DNA of 64,000 nt from NCBI RefSeq assembly GCF_003855095.1, contig NZ_CP033972.1, forward strand, positions 4,774,001-4,838,000, written 5' to 3'. Source of the DNA: Gordonia insulae (GTDB taxonomy: Bacteria > Actinomycetota > Actinomycetes > Mycobacteriales > Mycobacteriaceae). A program made the translations under genes and the position numbers. This document shows, in pieces, positions 27,130-34,595 of the stretch; the first letter of the stretch is position 1; the number at the start of each line of letters is the position of its first letter. Under the pieces are notes generated by a model. It did not search any database, was not told the origin of the DNA, and saw only the letters and a list, made by a program, of their open reading frames with translations.

Positions 27130-28011
27130 TCAGGCGCGTGCTTCCGGCCGGACCGGGTGCCGTGACCCGAGCGGCACGATCATCGGTGCGCCGAAGATCG
27201 GGTCGGCCATCACGTGTGACTGCAGACCGAACGCATCGAGCAGGAGCTCGGATGTGATCACCTCGGCCGGCGTGCCGTGTGCGACCACCTGCCCGGACCG
27301 CATCACGAAGAGCGAATCACTGTAGCGCGCAGCAAGGTTGAGGTCGTGCAGGACCATCACCACCGTCTTGCCGTGCTCGGTGCGCAGCGCATGCACGAGG
27401 TCGAGGATCTCGACCGAATGCGCGAGGTCGAGGTAGGTGGTCGGCTCGTCGAGCAACAACAGGTCGGTCTGCTGGGCCAGGGTCAGCGCGATCCACACCC
27501 GCTGTCGCTGACCACCGGACAGGGCGTCGATCGAGCGGTCGGCGAAGTCGGCGGTGGCCGTCTGTTCGAGGGCCCACTCCACCGCGGCCTCGTCCTCGGG
27601 GGTCGCCTGCTGGTACCACCGCTGGTGCGGGTGGCGGCCCCGGGCGACCAGCTCGCCGACGGTGAGTCCTTCGGGCGCAACAGGATTCTGCGGCAGCAGG
27701 CCCAGCGTGCGGGCCACGGTCTTCGGCCGCATGCCGTTGATGTCCTCGTCGTCGAGGTACACGGTGCCCGCACGCGGCGGCAACAGCCGGGAGAGTGCGC
27801 GCAGTAGGGTCGACTTTCCGCAGCCGTTGGGGCCGATGATGGTGGTGATCGCGGCGTCGGGGATGGTGATGTCGAGGTCGTCGATGACCACCCGGTCGTC
27901 ATAGCCGACCCGGAGGCCTTCGGCTCGCAGCCGCGAGGGCGGTGCCGGGGCGCCGGCAACCTCCACGGCGGTGACGCCCGCGCCGTCGAGCCTCGCGTCG
28001 GAGTTGTTCAT
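27130..28011 (-). CDS. Iron-siderophore ABC transporter ATP-binding protein
   Basis: A 293-residue ATPase of the FepC/FecE group. Walker A is GPNGCGKST, the Q-loop is LLPQNP, the signature LSGGQRQRVWIAL, and Walker B plus catalytic Glu LLLLDEPTTYLD, with the switch histidine in VLHDLNLAARYSD. The LDEPTT-x-LD and NLAARYSD wording is typical of siderophore importers. A 30-residue N-terminal extension precedes the domain. ATG 28011 overlaps the stop of the permease gene upstream (ATGA). It is the last gene of a three-gene importer lacking an adjacent binding protein. Confidence 0.93.
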   Translation of the reverse strand: MNNSDARLDGAGVTAVEVAGAPAPPSRLRAEGLRVGYDDRVVIDDLDITIPDAAITTIIGPNGCGKSTLLRALSRLLPPRAGTVYLDDEDINGMRPKTVARTLGLLPQNPVAPEGLTVGELVARGRHPHQRWYQQATPEDEAAVEWALEQTATADFADRSIDALSGGQRQRVWIALTLAQQTDLLLLDEPTTYLDLAHSVEILDLVHALRTEHGKTVVMVLHDLNLAARYSDSLFVMRSGQVVAHGTPAEVITSELLLDAFGLQSHVMADPIFGAPMIVPLGSRHPVRPEARA

Positions 28012-29132
28012 ACCGTGGCCTTTCGGGACATCGCGATCATGAGGTAGATGAGGAATGGCCCACCGATCGCTGCGGTGACGATGCCCACCGGCAGGCCGCC
28101 GGGCAGGACCGTCCGGCAGAGCAGATCGCCGCCGAGCACCAGGAGCGATCCGAGAAGGCCGGAGGCGAGCGGGGTGGGCAGCGGGGAACCGGTGAGCCGC
28201 AGGGCGATCTGTGGGGCGAGCAGCGCCACGAACGAGATCGGGCCGGCCGCCGCCACACAGAGGGCGGTCACCACGACCGCGCCGATCAGCACCACCGTGG
28301 TGACCCGGCCGGCGTTGATACCGAGGCCGCGCGCGACGTCGGGACCGAGGCCGAGCACACCGATCGGCCGGGACAGTCCGACGACCATCACCACTCCGAC
28401 GGCGAACGCGATGAGCGACGGCCAGACGTCGGACCACGTCGACTGGGACACCGAGCCGACCAGCCAGGTCTGGGCGCGCGCCGCGTCGCTGATCTGCGCG
28501 CGGGTGAGCATGTAGGCGGTGACGGCCTGCAGCATCCAGGTGACGCCCACGCCGATGATGACCAGCCGGAAGGGGTCGATGCCGATGTTCGAGGAGCGGC
28601 CCGGCCACGCGAGCAGATACATCACGATGGCGGTGACGAAGCCACCGATCAGGGCTGCGAACGGGATACCCGCACCGGCCAGCCACGCTCCCCATGACGT
28701 CGAGAAGGCGATCGCGGCGACCGCGGCGGCGCTCGCGCCCGCGGTGATGCCGAGGATGTCCGGGGTGGCCAGTGGATTGCGCGCGAGCATCTGGGTCAGC
28801 GCGCCGGCCATGCCGAATCCGAAACCGACCAGCAGTGACACCAGGGCGCGGGGCAACGAGACGTCGAAGACCACCACGTTCTCGATGCGGGTGCCGCCTC
28901 CGAGCAGCACACGGGCGACATCGACCGGACTCATCGGGTAGTCGCTGATACCGACACTGAGCAGGAAGAACAGCAGCGTGACGCCGACGCCGACCGCGAC
29001 CACCGCGAGCATTCTCGGCCGGACGACCCACGACGACGGACCGACACGGATCACCCGCCGGTGACGACCTCGTCGCGGTGCGGGTTCCCCGGGGTCGGGG
29101 ATCATCGGTTCGGGACGGATGTCGACGGTCAT
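28008..29132 (-). CDS. Iron-siderophore ABC transporter permease (FecCD family), second subunit
   Basis: A 374-residue FecCD-type permease with a basic 40-residue cytoplasmic N-terminus followed by about nine or ten spans. Family motifs: LPRALVSLLVGFGFGMAGALTQMLARNPLATPDILGITAGA near the start of the core, and AAAGPISFVALLAPQIALRLTG, the loop that contacts the ATPase. It forms the importer heterodimer with the permease at 29129-30187, with which it overlaps (ATGA). The substrate is probably a ferric siderophore; its identity is not readable from sequence. Confidence 0.92.
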   Translation of the reverse strand: MTVDIRPEPMIPDPGEPAPRRGRHRRVIRVGPSSWVVRPRMLAVVAVGVGVTLLFFLLSVGISDYPMSPVDVARVLLGGGTRIENVVVFDVSLPRALVSLLVGFGFGMAGALTQMLARNPLATPDILGITAGASAAAVAAIAFSTSWGAWLAGAGIPFAALIGGFVTAIVMYLLAWPGRSSNIGIDPFRLVIIGVGVTWMLQAVTAYMLTRAQISDAARAQTWLVGSVSQSTWSDVWPSLIAFAVGVVMVVGLSRPIGVLGLGPDVARGLGINAGRVTTVVLIGAVVVTALCVAAAGPISFVALLAPQIALRLTGSPLPTPLASGLLGSLLVLGGDLLCRTVLPGGLPVGIVTAAIGGPFLIYLMIAMSRKATV

Positions 29133-30187
29133 ACGCTGGCCAGCTTACGTTTGCGGACAAGGGCGATCAGGAACGGTGCTCCGACCAGTGCCAGGACCAC
29201 ACCGACCTGGACCTCGCCGGGACGGGCGATCACGCGGCCGAGCACGTCGCAGACGAGGACGAGAACCGCCCCGAGGAGCGCGGAGTAGGGGACTATCCAC
29301 CGATAGTCGGGGCCGGTGAACGCGCGTGCGATGTGCGGGACCACGAGGCCTAGGAACACGATCGGCCCGCAGGCCGCCGTGGCGGCGCCGACGAGCAGGG
29401 TGATGGTGAGGATGCCGACACAGCGGATCAGGACGACCCGCGAGCCGAGCGCCTTCGACATGTCGTCGCCGAGGCTGAGCACGTTGAGGAAGTAGCCGCT
29501 GCCCAGCGCGAGGACGAGTCCGAGGACGATGAACGGCAGGCTCGCCGAGAAGACGTCGAGGCCACGGCCCGTGGTGGCGCCGACGTTCCAGAAGCGCCAT
29601 GCGTCGAGGGTGACGCTGTCGGACAACACGATCCCGGACGTGATGGCGAGCAGCAGCGCGGACAGTCCGGTGCCGGCGAGGATCAGCGTCAACGGGCTGG
29701 CCCCCGACAGGGCGGACAGGCCGAACACGGCGCTGGCCGCGATCAACGCGCCGATGAGACCGAAGGCCATGTAGGCGATCGGGCTCTGGATGCCGAGGAC
29801 GTAGACGCCCAACACCACCGCACACGCGGCTCCGGCGTTCACACCGAGCATGCCGGGGTCGGCAAGTGGGTTGCGCGTGTGACCCTGGGCCAGCGCCCCG
29901 GCCGCCCCGATCGCCAGGCCCACCGCCAGGCCGAGCACCGTACGCGGGAACCGCAGATCCCAGACGATGCCGTACGTGTCACCGGCGCCCGGGGGTGCCG
30001 CGGGCGATTCGAGTACGACCCACGGGACCCCGTGGAAGTCGGTGAACCGCAGATGCGGCCATCCGCCGGCCTGCAGGGCATCGAGAACCTCCCCGACGCC
30101 CAGGGCGCGGGTTCCGATCGCGATCGAGGCGAACAAGGCGACCACGAGTACCGCGACGAGCAGCACTATTCCGGTCATACGACGCAC
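29129..30187 (-). CDS. Iron-siderophore ABC transporter permease (FecCD family), first subunit
   Basis: A 352-residue FecCD permease, first gene of the operon. Core motifs: FPRTVLGLAVGLAIGAAGALAQGHTRNPLADPGMLGVNAGAA and TAACGPIVFLGLVVPHIARAF. GTG 30187 is taken as the start because a TAAGGT hexamer (30196-30201, this strand) lies eight bases upstream, giving a leaderless transcript; ATG 30178 three codons in is the alternative. That hexamer sits inside a GGTAAGGTAACC element resembling a DtxR/IdeR box, which would make the operon iron-repressed. Confidence 0.92.
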   Translation of the reverse strand: MRRMTGIVLLVAVLVVALFASIAIGTRALGVGEVLDALQAGGWPHLRFTDFHGVPWVVLESPAAPPGAGDTYGIVWDLRFPRTVLGLAVGLAIGAAGALAQGHTRNPLADPGMLGVNAGAACAVVLGVYVLGIQSPIAYMAFGLIGALIAASAVFGLSALSGASPLTLILAGTGLSALLLAITSGIVLSDSVTLDAWRFWNVGATTGRGLDVFSASLPFIVLGLVLALGSGYFLNVLSLGDDMSKALGSRVVLIRCVGILTITLLVGAATAACGPIVFLGLVVPHIARAFTGPDYRWIVPYSALLGAVLVLVCDVLGRVIARPGEVQVGVVLALVGAPFLIALVRKRKLASV

Positions 30188-30189
30188 AA

Positions 30190-30206
30190 AGGGTTACCTT
30201 ACCAAC
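30190..30206 (-). promoter_or_regulatory. Possible IdeR/DtxR-type iron box over the importer promoter
   Basis: On the minus strand, GTTGGTAAGGTAACCCT resembles the TAGGTTAGGCTAACCT consensus only in part: GGTAAGG and GGTAACC half-sites match, but symmetry is imperfect. It covers the putative -10 of the ferric-siderophore permease gene, where an iron repressor would be expected. Confidence 0.35.
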
Positions 30207-30366
30207 GGTCGATGGGAGGCCTGCGGCCGCCGACCGCGCGCATGTCGTTTGCATAACGAAAGAGATACGAGCCTGTGAGGGAGCTGAGTGGTGCGTAACG
30301 ATGCGCTTGGTGCGAGCCGATAGTCCCACCAGTCACACAGTCACGCCGACAACGGAGGAGAGGTTG

Positions 30367-30852
30367 ATGAAGACATCACTCAAGCGTGCGGGGGCCGCAG
30401 TCCTGGCGACCGTCGGAATTGCTGCCGGCACACTCGCCGGGACCGCGCCCGCGCAGGCCGCGACGCCGGGCGACCTGCAGATCACCGGTGGCATCGAATG
30501 CCACTTCGGCCAGTGGGGTCAGCCCTGGAACAAGGCCTGGTACATGTACCGCTGGATGACCGTGAAGAACATCGGCGGTTCGACGATGCACAACGTGATC
30601 CTCAACGAGATCAACGGCGCATCGGTCCGGGTCAAGGAACTCAAGCCGGGTGCCACGATGTCCAAGTGGGACAACAAGGCCAATCGGTGGGTGCGCCCCA
30701 TCGAGACCCGCTGGTTCGGTTGCTTCCCGGCGACCATCTCGGGCTGGACCTTCGGTGACGAGGCCGAGAACCTGACGAACAACTTCGGGTATTGGCAGAA
30801 CTGGCGCAACCAGGAGAATCCTCCCGCCGCGAACAACACCGCGGGGAACTGA
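30367..30852 (+). CDS. Small secreted protein, unknown function
   Basis: A 161-residue protein with a Sec signal peptide: KR start, hydrophobic AAVLATVGIAAGTLAG, and cleavage after APAQA-A. The mature protein is about 130 residues, rich in Trp, Asn and Gly (FGQWGQPWNKAWYMYRWMTVKNIGG), with exactly two cysteines (IECHFG and GCFPATIS) likely joined by a disulfide. It ends in a short polar tail. No family recognised. A strong GGAGGAG ribosome site precedes ATG 30367, and a perfect 15-bp terminator follows. It lies between an iron importer and fprA on the other strand; any role in iron metabolism is speculation. Confidence 0.8.
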   Translation: MKTSLKRAGAAVLATVGIAAGTLAGTAPAQAATPGDLQITGGIECHFGQWGQPWNKAWYMYRWMTVKNIGGSTMHNVILNEINGASVRVKELKPGATMSKWDNKANRWVRPIETRWFGCFPATISGWTFGDEAENLTNNFGYWQNWRNQENPPAANNTAGN

Positions 30853-30908
30853 CCCAGAGAGGACTGCGCGACGCGAGACGACGTCTCGCCTCGCGCGCCC
30901 TCTACCGA

Positions 30909-30942
30909 CAAAACGGCGACCGGATCACCGGTCGCCGTTTTG
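30909..30942. terminator. Bidirectional intrinsic terminator
   Basis: Perfect 15-bp stem around an ATCA loop, with AAAA on the left and TTTT on the right edge, between the secreted-protein gene (plus) and the fprA end (minus). The run of T on either reading strand suits termination in both directions. Confidence 0.85.
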
Positions 30943-30958
30943 CTGTCTGTCTGTCTGT
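30943..30958. repeat. CTGT tetranucleotide repeat, four units
   Basis: Four perfect CTGT units directly after the terminator, outside any coding sequence; a slippage-prone microsatellite. Confidence 0.8.
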
Positions 30959-30974
30959 CGGTCGGGCTCGGGCC

Positions 30975-32372
30975 TCAGGCCGTGGGGCGCGAGACCTTGT
31001 CGGGCTCCGACGCCGCGATCATGTCCTCACGCTCGACGACCTTCACGCGCTCGCGACCCTCGGCGGCGCCCAGGGCGCGCTCGTGCTCGTCGAGGCGGTA
31101 CCAGCCGTCCCAGGTGGTGAAGGGAATGCCCTTGCTCTCGAGCAGCTCGATGACGGCGTCCTCGGAGGGCCGGCCCGGCGAGAGCAGCGCCTCGTTGGTC
31201 ATGTCCTCGAGGATGCAGTCGACGGTCTCGTTCGCGTCACCCTTGGTGTGGCCGATGAGCCCGACCGGGCCGCGCTTGACCCAACCGGTGGTGTAGATGC
31301 CGGTGAGGTGCTTGCCCTCGTCGAAGACTCGGCCGGCCTCGTTCGGGATCACGCCGGCCTGCTGGTCGAACGGGATCTTCGGCAGGTTGTCGGACAGGTA
31401 GCCGACGGCGCGGTAGACGGCGCCCAGGTCCCAGTCGGTGTACTTGCCGGTCGGCTTGACGTTGCCGGTGCCGTCGAGCTGGGTGCGCTCGGTGCGCAGT
31501 CCGACGACCGTGCCGTCCTCGCCGAGGATCTCCACCGGGCTCTCGAAGAAGTGCAGGAACAGCTTGTGGATCGCGCCCTGCTTGGGGTCGCGGATCGCGT
31601 AGTTCTCGATGATCGTCGCGACCTGGTCGGTGATCTTGCTGCCGCGACGCGCGACGGCCGAACCCTCGTCGTACTCGATGTCCTCGGGCGCGACCACGAC
31701 CTCGATGTTCGGCGAGTGGTCGAGTTCCTTGAGCTCGAGCGGGGTGAACTTGGCCTGTGCCGGCCCACGACGCCCGAAGACGTGCACCTCGACGGCCTTG
31801 TTGCTCTTCAGACCCTCGTAGACGTTGGCCGGGATCTCGGTCGGCAGCAGCTCGTCGCCGGTCTTGGCGAGCACACGCGCGACGTCGAGGGCGACGTTGC
31901 CGACACCGATGACGGCGACCTTCTCTGCCTCGAGCGGCCAGGTGCGCGGGAAGTCGGGATGGCCGTCGTACCAGGCGACGAACTGCGCGGCACCGTAGCT
32001 GCCCTCGAGGTCGACGCCGGGGATGTCGAGGACCCGATCATCGGTGGCGCCGGTGGAGAACACCACCGCGTCGTAGAGGTCCTGGAGTTCCTCGAGCGTG
32101 ATGTCGGTGCCGTAGTCGACGTTGCCGAGCAGGCGGATCTGCGGCTTGTCGAGCACCTTGTGCAGCGCGGTGATGATGCCCTTGATCCGCGGGTGGTCGG
32201 GGGCGACGCCGTAGCGGATCAGACCGAACGGTGCCGGCATGCGCTCGTAGAGGTCGATGCTGACACCACGGTCCTTCGCGGTGTCGGACTTCATCAACGC
32301 GTCTGCGGCGTAGATCCCTGCGGGACCCGCTCCGACGATGGCAACCCGCAACGGGCGACTGTTGTCACTCAT
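30975..32372 (-). CDS. fprA: NADPH-ferredoxin reductase (FprA type)
   Basis: A 465-residue FAD flavoprotein that moves electrons between NADP(H) and ferredoxin, supplying for example cytochromes P450. FAD site: VAIVGAGPAGIYAADAL at residues 9-25. NADP site: VAVIGVGNVALDVARVL near residue 155, followed by VFGRRGPAQAKFT. The C-terminal FAD-contacting TGWVKRGPVGLIGHTKGDANETV is kept. It is close to mycobacterial FprA (Rv3106) and adrenodoxin reductase. There is no ferredoxin gene beside it and no fused ferredoxin domain. A perfect palindrome lies about 120 bases upstream. Confidence 0.95.
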   Translation of the reverse strand: MSDNSRPLRVAIVGAGPAGIYAADALMKSDTAKDRGVSIDLYERMPAPFGLIRYGVAPDHPRIKGIITALHKVLDKPQIRLLGNVDYGTDITLEELQDLYDAVVFSTGATDDRVLDIPGVDLEGSYGAAQFVAWYDGHPDFPRTWPLEAEKVAVIGVGNVALDVARVLAKTGDELLPTEIPANVYEGLKSNKAVEVHVFGRRGPAQAKFTPLELKELDHSPNIEVVVAPEDIEYDEGSAVARRGSKITDQVATIIENYAIRDPKQGAIHKLFLHFFESPVEILGEDGTVVGLRTERTQLDGTGNVKPTGKYTDWDLGAVYRAVGYLSDNLPKIPFDQQAGVIPNEAGRVFDEGKHLTGIYTTGWVKRGPVGLIGHTKGDANETVDCILEDMTNEALLSPGRPSEDAVIELLESKGIPFTTWDGWYRLDEHERALGAAEGRERVKVVEREDMIAASEPDKVSRPTA

Positions 32373-32489
32373 GGAATAGGTGCTTTCCGTGGCTCTGTAG
32401 GACTCCGCGAAGAGTCGGTCATGGTGGCCGCTGTTGCGGCGCCTATCCCTTCTACGGTAGGCGCTGATCGCCCACGACCAAAATCTCTT

Positions 32490-32505
32490 GTGAGGTTTAC
32501 CTCAC
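32490..32505. promoter_or_regulatory. Perfect palindrome upstream of fprA
   Basis: GTGAGGT-TT-ACCTCAC in the 149-base gap between the substrate-binding-protein gene and fprA. The two-base centre is too small for a good RNA hairpin loop, so an operator is more likely than a terminator. The regulator is not identified. Confidence 0.5.
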
Positions 32506-32521
32506 TCACACCGGCGGGTGG

Positions 32522-33559
32522 TCAGGATTTGCTCGCGGCCTGCGCGATCGGCCCGACCGCCTGATCGGCGACCCACGGAATCGTCAGCACAGTGGGCACC
32601 GACATCGCACTGCCGACCTGCTGGTCGAGGTAGACGGTCCGGCCCTCGGTCACGACGGGCAGCTTGGTCCAGGTCGGATCCTTCTTGAGTCGCTCGTTGG
32701 CGCCCTCCCAATCGACCGCGACGACGACGTCGACGTCGTTGAGCATGTTCAGGTTCTCCGCGGAGATCTCGCCGTAGAAACCGTTGGTGATGGCCGGCTT
32801 CAACGACTCCGGGAACGTCAGGCCGTAGTCGGCGAGCGCCTGACCGCGACCGTCCTGTGCGCTGAACACCGAGACCGCGCCGGTGGGCAGCGCGGAGATC
32901 ACCACACCGGTCTTCCCGGCGAACTCGGGGTGCTTCGCGCGGACGCCGGCGAGGAAGTCGTTGGTCTCGCCGATCTTGGCCTCGGCCGCTCGGGGGAGAC
33001 CCACGGACCGGCCGATCTCGGTGGTCTGCACGTCCCACGGGATCTGCCAGTTCGGGTACTCCTTGGGGCCGACGATGGTCGGCGCAGCCTTGCTGAGCAC
33101 GTCGTACTGCTGCTGCGTGGCGGCCGCGCCGACCGCGGTCACCAGGTCGGGGTCGGTGGCGAGGGCCTTGGCGATCTGGTCACCGAACTGGGCGGCGGTC
33201 TGCGGCAGGATGACCGGCTCGGCGTCGCCCAGTAGGTCGGCGTTCCACGGTGCCGACCGCTGGGTGGGATCGGCGAACGGGGCGATGGTCGTCGGGGTGA
33301 TGCCGAGCGCCAACAGGGTGTCGGCGTCTCCGACACCCATCGCGGCAACGCGTTTCGGGGCCGATTCGACGGTGGTCGTCCCGTATCGGTGGTCGATGGT
33401 GACCGGCAGCGCGCCCGCTTCCGGCGCCGGCGCCGATGCCGAGGTCGCCGAGTTCTCGTCGGGCGGGGTGCAGCCTCCGACGGCCAGGGCGGCGGCCGCG
33501 GTCACGGCCACGGCACCCAGACGGATCGGACGGGGGAGTCGTACTGGAGATGTGTGCAT
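32522..33559 (-). CDS. Periplasmic iron-siderophore-binding lipoprotein (FecB/BtuF-like)
   Basis: A 345-residue ABC-importer substrate-binding protein. The signal peptide ends in a lipobox (LAVGG-C at about residue 29), so it is anchored by lipid. The mature part is a class III helical-backbone binding protein: VTIDHRYGTTTVESAPKRVAAMG, LALGITPTTIAPF, ATDPDLVTAVG, GKTGVVISALPTG. ATG 33559 was chosen because GAGG lies 7-8 bases upstream and the signal peptide starts there; a longer frame from 33604 adds a basic, unconserved stretch. It probably serves the ABC importer at 27130-30187, from which it is separated by two genes, but an importer elsewhere is possible. Confidence 0.88.
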   Translation of the reverse strand: MHTSPVRLPRPIRLGAVAVTAAAALAVGGCTPPDENSATSASAPAPEAGALPVTIDHRYGTTTVESAPKRVAAMGVGDADTLLALGITPTTIAPFADPTQRSAPWNADLLGDAEPVILPQTAAQFGDQIAKALATDPDLVTAVGAAATQQQYDVLSKAAPTIVGPKEYPNWQIPWDVQTTEIGRSVGLPRAAEAKIGETNDFLAGVRAKHPEFAGKTGVVISALPTGAVSVFSAQDGRGQALADYGLTFPESLKPAITNGFYGEISAENLNMLNDVDVVVAVDWEGANERLKKDPTWTKLPVVTEGRTVYLDQQVGSAMSVPTVLTIPWVADQAVGPIAQAASKS

Positions 33560-33653
33560 CGATGCCTCACGTCGACGTTGACCGGATGACCCCACCGTAA
33601 CCACGCCGCCCGCCCCCGATGACGCCCGGAATCACCCCCTCGTCGGTGGTCGA

Positions 33654-33659
33654 TAGACT
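33654..33659 (+). promoter_or_regulatory. -10 element for the rhodanese-metZ operon
   Basis: TAGACT ends seven bases before ATG 33667, with no ribosome-binding site; leaderless start likely. Confidence 0.45.
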
Positions 33660-33666
33660 TCGCGGC

Positions 33667-34185
33667 ATGGCACAGGGCGCATCTGACCGCGATCAACCGG
33701 ACCCCGGGGATCGCGGCGACGGCACGCCCGTGGACGAGCCGCCCGCCGCCCCGTCGTGGCGGAACGCCCTGCCGTTTCTGGTGGCGCTGGGCGTGGTGGT
33801 CGTCGCGGCTGTCGGTATCGGCATCTCGTATCTGGTGCGGCCGGCCGACGATCGGATGAGCACCGAGGCGCATGTTCAACATGCGATCAACAACGCCTAC
33901 ACCGCGCGCAACGACCTCGACTACGCCAAGTTCCGGGACGCGACGTGTGCCGCCGATCTGTCGTCGACGACGTTCCCGAGTGAATCGACGTTCCTCGGGG
34001 ACAACCGGCGCTCGTTCGACGAGAACGGCCACATCGTGATCCCGGAGATCTCCGGCGTGACCGTGGACGGAGACCGGGCGACCGCGCAGGTACATTGGCA
34101 TTTCGATGAGAAGTCCGACCAGAACCAGGTGACCGAGATGGTCGTGGTGCGAGAAGACGGGGACTGGAAGGTGTGCACGTCGTGA
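33667..34185 (+). CDS. Single-span membrane protein with DUF4878-like extracytoplasmic domain
   Basis: A 172-residue protein: a polar, acidic cytoplasmic N-terminus (about 45 residues), one span (NALPFLVALGVVVVAAVGIGI), and a roughly 105-residue outer domain. The outer domain has the same pattern as the C-terminal domain of the protein at 8909-10948: AINNAYTARNDLDYAKFRDATCAAD at the front, and WKVCTS at the end, with one cysteine in each. They are probably paralogous. It is the first gene of a coupled unit with a rhodanese and metZ (GTGA overlaps). Function unknown. Confidence 0.78.
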   Translation: MAQGASDRDQPDPGDRGDGTPVDEPPAAPSWRNALPFLVALGVVVVAAVGIGISYLVRPADDRMSTEAHVQHAINNAYTARNDLDYAKFRDATCAADLSSTTFPSESTFLGDNRRSFDENGHIVIPEISGVTVDGDRATAQVHWHFDEKSDQNQVTEMVVVREDGDWKVCTS

Positions 34186-34595
34186 GCTATTCGGGAGACA
34201 TCACGCCGCAGGAGGCGTGGGAGAAGCTGGAGAACGATCCGAAGGCCGTGCTGGTCGACTGTCGCACCCGGGCCGAGTGGGCCTTCGTCGGCGTGCCGGA
34301 TCTCGAGGTGATCGGCAAGCAGACCGTCTTCATCGAGTGGACCACTTTCCCCGACGGGGTGCCGAACAGTTCGTTCGTGGACCAGTTGCGGGCGGCCGGC
34401 GTGTCCGACGACAACGAGGTCATCTTCATCTGCCGCTCGGGACATCGATCCATCGGCGCGGCCCAGGCGGCCACCGCTGACGGCGTGTCGGCGGCCTACA
34501 ACGTGCTCGACGGTTTCGAGGGCGGGCTCGACGAGAACGACCACCGTGGCGCCACCGGGTGGCGTGCCCTGAACCTCCCGTGGCGGCAGTCGTGA
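34182..34595 (+). CDS. Rhodanese-domain sulfurtransferase (Rv0390-like)
   Basis: A 137-residue single-domain rhodanese, collinear with mycobacterial Rv0390 by recall. The active-site loop FICRSGHRSIGAAQ carries the catalytic cysteine, preceded by AVLVDCRTRAEWAFVGVPD and closed by YNVLDGFEGGLDENDHRGATGWRALNLPW. The cysteine would carry persulfide sulfur. GTG 34182 overlaps the stop of the previous gene, and its own stop overlaps the GTG start of metZ. The fixed pairing with O-succinylhomoserine sulfhydrylase suggests it delivers reduced sulfur to that enzyme, but this is inference. Confidence 0.9.
   Translation: MSYSGDITPQEAWEKLENDPKAVLVDCRTRAEWAFVGVPDLEVIGKQTVFIEWTTFPDGVPNSSFVDQLRAAGVSDDNEVIFICRSGHRSIGAAQAATADGVSAAYNVLDGFEGGLDENDHRGATGWRALNLPWRQS

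Noticed and set aside
30792..32564. A 590-codon plus-strand frame across fprA
   Set aside because: Antisense to a clear FAD reductase; no start signal and no recognisable domain.
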